A stretch of DNA of 64,000 bases, taken from NCBI GenBank assembly GCA_039184865.1, contig JBCDAV010000002.1, forward strand, positions 62,001 through 126,000. Direction: 5' to 3'. A program made the position numbers and the translations under genes. The DNA is from Thermohalobaculum sp039184865 (GTDB lineage Bacteria > Pseudomonadota > Alphaproteobacteria > Rhodobacterales > Rhodobacteraceae). Of this stretch, positions 8,101 to 15,765 are shown in pieces (position 1 is the stretch's first letter; each line of letters begins with the position of its first letter). Under the pieces are notes generated by a model. The model was given only the letters and a program-made list of their open reading frames with translations. It did not search any database and had not been told where the DNA came from.

Positions 8101-10320
8101 GATGTCCCAGGCCGAGATCTCGGTCTGTGTCGTGGTCGTCAGAAATTCCTCGATGGCGTCTTCGGCGATCTTCTCGGCGTCGCCCGCGGCCTTCTTCCCC
8201 ATCAGAGGTTCGAGCGCGTCGTCGATCTCCTTGCCGAGATCCTTCACATCGAAGAGCTCGGCATTGCTCGACGTGCTTCCCTCGGTCGATCCGGCCGTGC
8301 CGCCTTCGCCCTTGATCCCCTTCCAGCCTTCGATGCCGGTTGCATTCGTCTCCAGGATGGCTTCGCGGATTTCGTCCGGCGTTCCCAGATCGGAGAAATC
8401 GGCGGATCGGATCACATAGGTGTCGGCCCCGCTGCCGCCGCTCACCACGTTGTTGCCGAGCCCGGCATCGATCGTATCATTGCCCGCGCCGGCCGAGATC
8501 ACGTCGTCTCCGTCGCCCGTCTGGATGGAGTCGTTGCCTGCGCCGACATTCACCTTGATGTTGTCGACCGAACCGGAGTTCGTGACCGTGTCGTCGCCGC
8601 TCGTGAGCGTGATTTCATCGATGCCGTCGATCACGGCCTGACCGTTATCGGTCGTGACGGTGCCGCCGGAGCCGCTCAGATCGACGCTGACGCCGCCCGA
8701 TACGCCCGATGCATCGAGGTGATCCTGGCCGTCGCCGCCGAAAATCGTGTCGGTGCCCGAAGAGTCGTCGAGAACGATCCGGTCGTCCCCGTCGCCACCG
8801 TAGATCGTGTCGCTGCCCTCGCCACCGGAGATGGTGTCGTTGCCGCTTCCGCCATCGATCGAGTCCGAACCGGCGCCGCCCGTGACTGAGTCGTCGCCGG
8901 AACCCGCGTCTATGGTGTCCGCATCGGCGCCGCCGTCGATCGAATCGTTCCCCGACCCGCCATCGATGCTGTCGGCTCCATCGCCCCCGAACAGGGTGTC
9001 AGCCCCGCCCTTGCCATCGAGACTGTCATTGCCGGCTCCACCGTAGAAGACGTTCGTGAACCCGTCCGCGCCGGTGGCTTCGGCGTCGAAACCGATGATC
9101 GTGTCGTCATGGCTCGAACCAATGACGGCATCCATGCCAGACAACTGGTCGCCTTCGGCGATGCCACCCGTCGCTGTTCCGGCGTCCAGATCAACGGTAA
9201 CCCCGCTCTCGGAGTTTGAATAATCCACCGTGTCGAGCCCGGCGCCGCCGTTCAGGACAGCTGCGCCTTCGCTGCCGAGCAACCGATCATTGCCCTCGCC
9301 GCCGAAGAGCGTGTCGGCGCCCTCTCCACCATCTAGCGTGTCTTCGCCCTCGCCGCCGAAGAGCGTGTCGGCGCCCTCTCCGCCATCGAGCGTGTCTTGG
9401 CCCTCGTCGCCATAGATCGTGTCGTTGCCACCGCCGCCGAGCGCGCTGTCATCGCCTGCGCCGCCGTAAAGAAGATCGTCGCCTGAGGCGTCGACTTCCG
9501 TGATGATCGGCGAGTTCGAGAAGTTCGCGGTGTCGAAACCGTAACCCGCGTTGCTGTCACGGGCTTCGAGGGTGAAGTTCAGCGAGCTCTGACCTTCGAA
9601 GAAGACCTGGGTCCAGAGGTTTTCGTTGCTCAGTCCGCCGAACGAGTTCGTCGTGAACTCGATGACATCGCCGCGGTCGTCGACCTGCACGTTCGTGGTC
9701 GGTGAGTTCGACACGGCATAATGCGTGATGTCGGTGGTGTCGAAGGTGACGCCTTCGTTGCCGCTGCTGCCGGTGTCGTCGATATCGCGAAACGTGAAAT
9801 TGGAGTCGATTGCGACCGGATCGCCGTTGCTGTCGACGAAATCGACCTGAATGTCGACGGTTTCGCCCTGGTTCCCGCCGCGCAGATAGACCGGGTAGGA
9901 ATCCGAATACCCAAGCTCGATTTCGAGATCCGGGTCGGATTGGCCGACAATCGTGATCCGCACGCTGATCGGCGTGCCGTCGTCGGCGGTTGCGACATCC
10001 CGGTAAAGAACCGAGTCGCCGGTGTTGCCCGGGCCGCTGCCCTCGACGACATCGTCGGCCTGGCTTTCATCGAATTCGAAGCTTTCGACCGTCTTCGAGG
10101 CGCCGCCGCCTCCCGCCGCATCTCCGGCGTCGCCGCCGAACAGCAGGTCGTCGCCGTCGCCCGCGTAGATCGTATCGTCGCTCTGCCCGCCATCGATCGT
10201 GTCGTTGACTGCGGATCCACCATCTGCGTTCCCGTTCGACACGCCGCCGTAGATAACGTCCGATTGTGCGGTGCCGTCTATCGTGCCGTTGTCGTCCTGG
10301 TCGTGGATGTTATTCGCCAT
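5161..10320 (-). CDS. Giant RTX calcium-binding repeat protein with C-terminal Hint domain
   Basis: This 1719-residue acidic protein is mostly haemolysin-type nonapeptide repeats (GGxGxDxL and variants), which bind calcium and fold outside the cell after type I secretion. Repeats cover roughly residues 15-90, 275-640 and 990-1450. About residues 640-910 form a different, charged and probably helical insert. From residue 1496 a Hint (hedgehog/intein-like) domain begins with CFAPGTRILT and includes VVSPQHRML, an arrangement common in Rhodobacterales RTX proteins. No signal peptide is seen, as expected for type I export. No ABC exporter or membrane-fusion gene lies nearby. The start ATG has an AGGA site upstream. 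The 288 bases between this gene and coxD must hold both divergent promoters; I see no clear operator there. Confidence 0.9.
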   Translation of the reverse strand: MANNIHDQDDNGTIDGTAQSDVIYGGVSNGNADGGSAVNDTIDGGQSDDTIYAGDGDDLLFGGDAGDAAGGGGASKTVESFEFDESQADDVVEGSGPGNTGDSVLYRDVATADDGTPISVRITIVGQSDPDLEIELGYSDSYPVYLRGGNQGETVDIQVDFVDSNGDPVAIDSNFTFRDIDDTGSSGNEGVTFDTTDITHYAVSNSPTTNVQVDDRGDVIEFTTNSFGGLSNENLWTQVFFEGQSSLNFTLEARDSNAGYGFDTANFSNSPIITEVDASGDDLLYGGAGDDSALGGGGNDTIYGDEGQDTLDGGEGADTLFGGEGEDTLDGGEGADTLFGGEGNDRLLGSEGAAVLNGGAGLDTVDYSNSESGVTVDLDAGTATGGIAEGDQLSGMDAVIGSSHDDTIIGFDAEATGADGFTNVFYGGAGNDSLDGKGGADTLFGGDGADSIDGGSGNDSIDGGADADTIDAGSGDDSVTGGAGSDSIDGGSGNDTISGGEGSDTIYGGDGDDRIVLDDSSGTDTIFGGDGQDHLDASGVSGGVSVDLSGSGGTVTTDNGQAVIDGIDEITLTSGDDTVTNSGSVDNIKVNVGAGNDSIQTGDGDDVISAGAGNDTIDAGLGNNVVSGGSGADTYVIRSADFSDLGTPDEIREAILETNATGIEGWKGIKGEGGTAGSTEGSTSSNAELFDVKDLGKEIDDALEPLMGKKAAGDAEKIAEDAIEEFLTTTTQTEISAWDISEVVYNALLPEIGIIKAGVAGMAAYEEAGDQIATADQGDPKDLKSKDLAEDVEDALRPEIGNDGAKDIKDTVEDVVDQIKIANEGGTITPTEVADQVYEIVQASHGDALADLARSTAFETAEDQLGTFSNAGGEGSGGGGSAIGEDILARATHTEITDFELGTDTLDLSNLDYLGETGLSTNDVKIVDTAGDGSGDAVMKLPDGSTITLRGVSVYDLDPETLEEMGFNASDDATSFQNEFLEDAGQIGGGGGDDAIAGTSSDETIDGGSGADTLILGGGSDTVFGGTDADQIVVSDDFDGSSIDGGSGGTDRDELDFSELSTGVTVTATTDDDGTIDDNAGSSATFGDIEDFTGTSLDDEIATGTGDNTVDAGDGNDSVDGGSGDDVLTGGAGNDTASGGDGSDLIYGGEGDDRLSTGIGEDTLFGGAGNDLLTNSAGNDTLFGGTGDDSLVASEGNDLLYGGVGNDALFGGDDDDTLYGGAGNDTIDVGRDSDVAYGGAGADEFEVSLGDNTLYGGDDQDSFNVGFGDDTIFGGEGGTDSDTLSGSDADDALTVTFTGDEAGTFVDQDGDSGLFVEIEAVELTSGADTVDASAASSAVTVVAGSGADTVTGGSGDDVVYGGGGNDEIDGAAGNDTLSGGAGNDTLTGGAGNDTLTGGSGNDVFELSDSGGTDSITDFTAGDDLIDSSALTDVGNVLTNQDGTVTADEIVVTGGGGSNQVLTFPGGEVIEVPDGTIDTSTTQSQFASLVSMGVPPCFAPGTRILTGRGEVAVEDLRIGDMVQTARHGPQPVRWIGVRTETFTERDARNKPILISAGALGGGFPTRDLVVSPQHRMLITGKLPETMFGTREVLATAKNLTALPGVRRMLGKSEIRYFALLFDRHEIIFAEGSATESFRPGPVALRDMAQTRRDEIYQVYPDLKVDPVGGLGPAAARLLNGRESRALARRFAKRLARQTASKTPEEKRSDRLSLNVTQPPA

Positions 10321-10608
10321 CCGCCCATTCCTAACTTTGGTATTTGGGAGGCAGATTCGCTTTGGGTCGTTAAATCGACGCGAACTCGGGTGGTTAATCT
10401 GCGAACTTTAAGATGAAATTTGACATCGATATGTATCTATCGTGCGCCGTAATTCGCTCCGCGCGATCGCAGTCCGGGCTGAGATTCAGCGCCACGCCCT
10501 TCGCTCGAACCCGTGGTGCGAGCCGGCCCTCTCGTCATTTAGACAGTTCGTCGGGTTGATTTCTGAACCGGGAAGCCTTCCATTGCGCCGAAATCTGCGA
10601 GGACATCA

Positions 10609-11520
10609 ATGACAGAGCTGCCGACTTCGATCGATGCGACCCGGGAGATGCTGGCCGAAACTGGCTATGTGTGCGGACGGGCGCTTGCGACTGTTTGCTT
10701 CCTGTCGCTCAAGTTGGGGCGTCCGTTGTTCCTCGAAGGCGAGGCCGGCACCGGGAAGACCGAGATCGCCAAAGCGCTTGCCGCGGGTTTGGGGCGCAAG
10801 CTGATCCGGCTGCAGTGCTACGAGGGGTTGGACTCGGCGTCCGCGGTCTACGAGTGGAACTATCCCGCACAGATGATCGAGATCCGGCTCGCAGAGGCCA
10901 GTGGCGCGGCGAACCGCGACGCGCTCGGGTCCGAGCTGTTCTCTGAGAAGTTTCTGACCCGGCGTCCATTGCTCGAGGCAATGGAACCGCAGGAAGGTGG
11001 ACCGCCTGTTTTGCTGATCGACGAACTCGACCGCACCGACGAACCGTTCGAAGCCTTTCTGCTTGAAGCCCTGTCGGACTTCCAGGTGACCATTCCCGAG
11101 CTTGGAACGGTGAAGGCTCCGCATCCGCCAATCGTTATCATAACGTCGAACCGCACCCGCGAGGTCCACGACGCCCTGAAGCGAAGATGCCTCTACCACT
11201 GGGTCGGGTATCCCGATGCCGAGCGCGAGCTTTCGATCCTGTCTTCACGCGCACCGGAGGTCACCGAGAGCCTGTCGCGCGAAGTCGTCGCGTTCGTTCA
11301 GCGCTTGCGCAAGGAAGATCTGTTCAAGACCCCCGGCGTCGCCGAAACACTCGACTGGGCGCGGTGCCTCGTGTCGCTCGACGTGCTGGAACTGAACCCG
11401 CAGGTCATAACCGACACGCTCGGCGCTCTGCTCAAGTATCAGGACGACATCGCGCGTTTCCAGGGATCGGATGCGAAGGCGCTTCTCGACGAGGTTCGTC
11501 TCGCCATGGCCAACGCGTGA
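10609..11520 (+). CDS. coxD: MoxR-type AAA ATPase, CoxD-like
   Basis: A 303-residue AAA+ ATPase of the MoxR group. Walker A is GEAGTGKT (44-51) and Walker B is LLIDEL (135-140), with the family's TSNRTRE sensor region downstream. In carboxydotrophs CoxD acts with the VWA protein CoxE in maturing the Cu-Mo active site of CO dehydrogenase. Here the next gene is a coxE homologue overlapping by GTGA, which supports the assignment. Other MoxR/VWA pairs serve different enzymes, so the link to CO dehydrogenase rests on neighbours including XdhC and MocA-type genes. Confidence 0.85.
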   Translation: MTELPTSIDATREMLAETGYVCGRALATVCFLSLKLGRPLFLEGEAGTGKTEIAKALAAGLGRKLIRLQCYEGLDSASAVYEWNYPAQMIEIRLAEASGAANRDALGSELFSEKFLTRRPLLEAMEPQEGGPPVLLIDELDRTDEPFEAFLLEALSDFQVTIPELGTVKAPHPPIVIITSNRTREVHDALKRRCLYHWVGYPDAERELSILSSRAPEVTESLSREVVAFVQRLRKEDLFKTPGVAETLDWARCLVSLDVLELNPQVITDTLGALLKYQDDIARFQGSDAKALLDEVRLAMANA

Positions 11521-12770
11521 GCTTCGTCGCCGACCCGACATCACAGGAAGACGGCAAGCTCGCCCAGAACGTCGTGCACTTCGGGCGGGCCTTGCGCGCC
11601 GCCGGACTTCCGGTCGGAACCGGTCGCGCGATCGAAGCGGTGCGAGCCGTCTCCGCGGCCGGTTTCGAACATCGCGACGACTTCTACAACACACTGGCCG
11701 CCTGCTTCGTGTCGCGCCCCGAGCACTTCGCCGTGTTCGATCAATGCTTTCACATGTTCTGGCGTGATCCGGAGATCATGGAACGCATGATGGGCATGAT
11801 GCTCCCGGTGATCGGCGTTCCGGGCGAGGATCGCGAGAAGAAGGCTGCCGAGCAACGCGCCGCCGAAGCGCTCGCGGACGGGGCAGAACCGCCGAAAAGC
11901 GAAGCGACGGAGGAGCCGGACGAGATCGAACTAGATGCGCGCTTCTCGCTTTCGCACGACGAGATCCTGAAAAGCCGCGATTTCGACCAGATGTCGGCCG
12001 CTGAGGTCGCCGAGGCAAAGCGCGCCATTGCCCGCCTTGAACTGCCGATCCGTCCGATTGTCTCGCGCCGGACTAAACCGACGGCTCTCGGTCGTCTGCC
12101 GGACTGGCGGCGCACCATGAAAAGCGCCATGCGCAATGGCGGCGTCCCGGTGCTCGCCCGGAGGGAACGCCGGGAACGCTGGCCAAGGCTCGTCGCGCTC
12201 TGCGACATTTCCGGATCGATGGCGTCGTATTCTAGAATGCTGCTGCATTTCCTTCATGCGGCGGCCAACGCCCGCGGTGCCGGGTGGAGCAAGGTCCACG
12301 TCTTCACGTTCGGAACCCGCCTGACGAACATCACCCGGCACTTTCGGCATCGTGACGTTGACGAGGCATTGATGCGCGCCGGCAACGAGGCGGTCGATTG
12401 GGAAGGCGGAACTCGGATCGGTGCCTGTCTCGAGGCGTTCAACAAGGATTGGTCGCGGCGGGTACTTGGTCAGGGCGCGGTCGTCCTGCTGATTACCGAT
12501 GGCCTCGAACGCGACGACCCGGATTTGCTCGCCGTGCAGGCCGAGCGGTTGCAGCTTTCGTCTCGCAGACTGATCTGGTTGAATCCGTTGCTGCGTTGGG
12601 ACGGTTTCGAAGCGCGCGCCCAGGGGATCCGTGCCCTGTTGCCCCGCGTCGACAGTTTCGTCGCCGGGCACAACATCGACAGCCTCGAGGATCTCGCGGT
12701 GACGCTCAGCCGGCCGGACGCGATCGGCGACCGAGATCGGTTGCTCCGGAGCATGACCGTTAAAATTTGA
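11517..12770 (+). CDS. coxE: VWA-domain protein, CoxE-like
   Basis: A 417-residue protein of the CoxE group, which carry a C-terminal von Willebrand A domain. The metal-ion-dependent adhesion motif is DISGS (230-234). An acidic, charged linker spans about 105-140. The start is GTG at 11517, overlapping the coxD stop by GTGA; a longer open frame upstream is antisense or overlapping and has no support. CoxE works with the ATPase CoxD in inserting metal into CO dehydrogenase. The structural genes coxS, coxM and coxL are not in this window. Confidence 0.85.
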   Translation: MSFVADPTSQEDGKLAQNVVHFGRALRAAGLPVGTGRAIEAVRAVSAAGFEHRDDFYNTLAACFVSRPEHFAVFDQCFHMFWRDPEIMERMMGMMLPVIGVPGEDREKKAAEQRAAEALADGAEPPKSEATEEPDEIELDARFSLSHDEILKSRDFDQMSAAEVAEAKRAIARLELPIRPIVSRRTKPTALGRLPDWRRTMKSAMRNGGVPVLARRERRERWPRLVALCDISGSMASYSRMLLHFLHAAANARGAGWSKVHVFTFGTRLTNITRHFRHRDVDEALMRAGNEAVDWEGGTRIGACLEAFNKDWSRRVLGQGAVVLLITDGLERDDPDLLAVQAERLQLSSRRLIWLNPLLRWDGFEARAQGIRALLPRVDSFVAGHNIDSLEDLAVTLSRPDAIGDRDRLLRSMTVKI

Positions 12771-13104
12771 AATTTTCGTCTCTGTGGGATTTCACACAGA
12801 CGAATTCCCGCGATTCGGCTGAACGTCTTTTCGCGTCCAGCAGCTGAACCCCGCTCGCTGGACTGGCCGGGGGGGTCCAACTTTCCCGACCTGTGTGTGA
12901 AGGCGTGAGTTACTCCGGCGCTGCTTGTGTGTGCTGGGCGTCGCGTACAAAATCGGGCCGGCCTGCTGCACGGCCGTCGATTTTTCCAGGCGCGTCTTTT
13001 CTGGTTGCACCGAGGGGAATAGGTCATACCTATTTTGTGGAGCCAGGAAGGACGCGTCTGCTTGTGCGTCGTCCGTCCGCAGCGGTACGGGAGGAGCGCA
13101 CAGC
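12771..13104 (+). other. Intergenic region between coxE and the XdhC-type gene
   Basis: This 334-base stretch holds no convincing gene. Near its start are a 6-bp stem (12781-12786 with 12795-12800, TCTGTG/CACAGA) and, straddling the coxE stop, the symmetrical AAAATTTGAAATTTT (12762-12776). Neither is followed by a clear T-run, so a terminator is only possible. The next gene has its own strong ribosome site and may also have its own promoter here. Confidence 0.4.
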
Positions 13105-14121
13105 ATGTCTCTTCAGCATGACCAGATCCCCGAGATTGCGTTGCAGTGGCATCGAGCCGGAAAAGGCGCTGTGCTGGCGACCGTCGTCCAAACCTGGGGA
13201 TCGGCGCCGCGCCCGGTCGGATCGCAACTCGCGGTTTCCGGCGAGGCCGAGATCATGGGCTCGGTTTCCGGAGGCTGCGTCGAAAGTGCTGTCGTTGCCG
13301 AGGCACTGGAACGGATCGAGGATGGTACCTGCACGGTTCTCGAATTCGGGGTCAGCGACGACGATGCCTTCGCCGTCGGTCTGGCTTGTGGCGGCACGAT
13401 CCGGGTGATGGTCGAACCTGTGGGACATGGCGACGGCGTGCCCGAGGAGATGCTTGCTGAAATCGTCGCCGCCCGCGCAGGGCGGCGGGCGCTCGGGATC
13501 GAGACCGATACTGCTAACTGGACCCGCAAGGTCGTGAGCTACGCGGAGCGCGCATCGGCATTCGACGATGATCGACCAGGGTTCGATGTGTCGGGGCATC
13601 GATTCCTCTGGGTCTCCAATCCGCCGTTGCGGCTCGTCGTGGTCGGTGCCGTTCACATCACGCAGCCGTTGGCGCAGATGGCAAAGCTGACCGGATATGA
13701 CGTCACGATCGTTGACCCGCGCGAGGCATTCGCCTCTGCGGCGCGCTTTCCGGAGCACACGCTAAGCCATGACTGGCCGGATGCTGCACTTAAGGCCCAT
13801 GGCCTTGATCATCGCACCGCGCTCGTGACGCTGACCCACGATCCGAAGCTCGACGACCCTGCCATTGCCACTGCCCTGCGATCGAATGTCTTTTACATCG
13901 GCTGCCTCGGTTCCAGCAGGACGCACCGCAAACGAGTGGCGCGCCTGGCAGAGCAGGGCTTCACCGACAGCGAGATTGCGAGGATCGATGCCCCTGTCGG
14001 CGCCGACATCGGTGCCAAGTCTCCGGCCGAGATCGCCGTTTCCGTCATGGCGGAGCTGACAGAGAGGCTACGCCGGCCAACAACGCGTCCGGGAATGATT
14101 TCGGCGGATGCAGCCGCGTGA
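13105..14121 (+). CDS. XdhC/CoxI-family molybdenum enzyme maturation protein
   Basis: A 338-residue XdhC-type protein. The N-terminal domain has GSVSGGCVES (about residues 52-61), the family signature. A C-terminal Rossmann-like domain begins with LRLVVVGAVHITQPLA (from about residue 178). XdhC proteins bind molybdenum cofactor and help modify it (sulfuration) before insertion into xanthine dehydrogenase-type enzymes; CoxI and CoxF are the CO dehydrogenase counterparts. ATG 13105 is preceded by GGGAGGAG. The gene overlaps the MoeA-like/MocA fusion by GTGA, so the two proteins probably act in sequence on the cofactor. Confidence 0.85.
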   Translation: MSLQHDQIPEIALQWHRAGKGAVLATVVQTWGSAPRPVGSQLAVSGEAEIMGSVSGGCVESAVVAEALERIEDGTCTVLEFGVSDDDAFAVGLACGGTIRVMVEPVGHGDGVPEEMLAEIVAARAGRRALGIETDTANWTRKVVSYAERASAFDDDRPGFDVSGHRFLWVSNPPLRLVVVGAVHITQPLAQMAKLTGYDVTIVDPREAFASAARFPEHTLSHDWPDAALKAHGLDHRTALVTLTHDPKLDDPAIATALRSNVFYIGCLGSSRTHRKRVARLAEQGFTDSEIARIDAPVGADIGAKSPAEIAVSVMAELTERLRRPTTRPGMISADAAA

Positions 14122-15749
14122 AATTCGGACCCGTTCCCGTTGACGACGCCGAAGGATCGATCCTCGCGCACTCCATGGGTCTGAGCGATCGCCGGCTGAA
14201 GAAGGGCCGGACGCTGACTGCGGCGGATGTCGCCGACCTTTCAGTCTCAGGGTTTGATACCGTTGTCGTTGCCACTCCCGAATCCGGTGACGTGCTGGAA
14301 GATACGGCGGCTGGACAGCTCGCGTCCGCACTCGCGCCGAATCCTGAAGCTCTCAACCTTCGCGTCGGTGCGCCGTTCACCGGGCGCGCGAACCTCTATG
14401 CCGAAACGGCAGGCGTGCTCGAACTCGACGCTGTTCGAGTCAATGCCTTCAACGCAGTCGACGAGGCCGTCACGCTTGCGACACTGCCCAACCTCGCGCG
14501 CGTAACGGCCCGCCAGATGGTTGGGACCGTTAAGATCATTCCTTATGGCTGCTCCGGCGAAGCCGTCACGCAAGCTGAAGCGGTGTTGTCAACGGGACCG
14601 GTCATGCGCGTCCATCCGGTTCGGACACGTTTGGCTCATCTCATTCTCACACGCACGCCCGGGATGCGCGACAAGGCCGTGACCAAGGGCGCCGATGCCG
14701 TGAAGCACCGCCTGACAGCACTTGGCATTGATCTCTCCGATCAGTCCGTCGTCCGGCACGACATCCGTGAGCTTTCCGACGCGATCGCGAAGGTCGAGAC
14801 CGACATGGTGCTGATTCTCACTGGCTCCGCGACATCTGACCGGCACGACGTCGGTCCCGCTGCGCTTACCGAGGCTGGAGGGCAACTGACCCGGTTCGGC
14901 ATGCCGGTGGACCCGGGAAACCTGCTTTTCCTTGGTAGCCGTGCCGGAACGCCGGTCATCGGCCTGCCGGGCTGCGCACGTTCGCCGAAGCTGAATGGCG
15001 CAGACTGGATCATCGAGCGGATTGCCTGCGGGCTCGAAGTTTCCCAGGAAGAGATCGGCGCAATGGGCGTTGGCGGCCTACTCAAGGAGATTCCATCGCG
15101 ACCGCAGCCGCGCGACGGCGCGTCGACGACCCCGCAGCGCCCGGAAATCGCAGCACTCCTACTTGCCGCTGGCGGATCAACCCGGATGCGTGGCGCAGAC
15201 AAGTTGTTGGAACCGGTCGACGGCAAACCGCTGCTGAGACGGACGGCAGAAAGACTGCTCGAAAGCGGCGTCGACAAGGTTCTCTGCGTCCTTCGGCCGG
15301 ATCACGACGCGCGCCGCGCGGCGCTGCAGGGTCTGGAGGTGACGCAGGTGACGAACCCACGCTCCACCGCAGGCATGGCGACTTCGATCGCTGCGGGGAT
15401 CGCCGCTTTGCCGTCTTCAGCCGATGCGGCCCTCGTGATGATGGCCGACATGCCCGACATCGAAAGTCGTGACATCGACCGTCTGATTGCCGCCTTCGAT
15501 CCGGGCGAAGATCGCGCAATCGTTCGTGCTGCGACCTCCGCTGGCGCCTACGGACACCCGGTCATCTTCGGGAGCCGCTTCTTCGAAGCTTTGCGCTCGC
15601 TCGATGGCGACCGCGGGGCCCGGACAATTCTCGATGAACACCCGGATTATATCGCCGACGTGGTTCTTTCAGATGCTGCCGCCATCACGGATCTCGACAC
15701 GCCGGAGGATTGGGCTGCGTGGCGTTCGCGAAGGCACGCAGGGCGTTGA
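14118..15749 (+). CDS. Fusion of molybdopterin-binding (MoeA-like) and MocA-type nucleotidyltransferase domains
   Basis: The 543-residue protein joins two cofactor domains. Residues 1-330 resemble a molybdopterin-binding MoeA/MogA-type domain (for example LILTGSATSDRHDVGP). Residues 345-543 form a MobA/MocA-type transferase with the nucleotide loop LLLAAGGSTRMRGADK and the later MMADMPDI motif. MocA makes the cytosine dinucleotide form of the cofactor, which CO and xanthine dehydrogenases use. GTG start 14118 overlaps the XdhC stop. This completes a maturation set for a xanthine-oxidase-family enzyme encoded elsewhere. Confidence 0.85.
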   Translation: MKFGPVPVDDAEGSILAHSMGLSDRRLKKGRTLTAADVADLSVSGFDTVVVATPESGDVLEDTAAGQLASALAPNPEALNLRVGAPFTGRANLYAETAGVLELDAVRVNAFNAVDEAVTLATLPNLARVTARQMVGTVKIIPYGCSGEAVTQAEAVLSTGPVMRVHPVRTRLAHLILTRTPGMRDKAVTKGADAVKHRLTALGIDLSDQSVVRHDIRELSDAIAKVETDMVLILTGSATSDRHDVGPAALTEAGGQLTRFGMPVDPGNLLFLGSRAGTPVIGLPGCARSPKLNGADWIIERIACGLEVSQEEIGAMGVGGLLKEIPSRPQPRDGASTTPQRPEIAALLLAAGGSTRMRGADKLLEPVDGKPLLRRTAERLLESGVDKVLCVLRPDHDARRAALQGLEVTQVTNPRSTAGMATSIAAGIAALPSSADAALVMMADMPDIESRDIDRLIAAFDPGEDRAIVRAATSAGAYGHPVIFGSRFFEALRSLDGDRGARTILDEHPDYIADVVLSDAAAITDLDTPEDWAAWRSRRHAGR

Positions 15750-15765
15750 AACGGATCGGAAGCCT

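Noticed and set aside
5800..10200. Short regular repeats that look at first like a tandem repeat or CRISPR-like array
   Set aside because: The period is 27 bases in frame, caused by nonapeptide calcium-binding repeats; there are no unique spacers between identical repeats.
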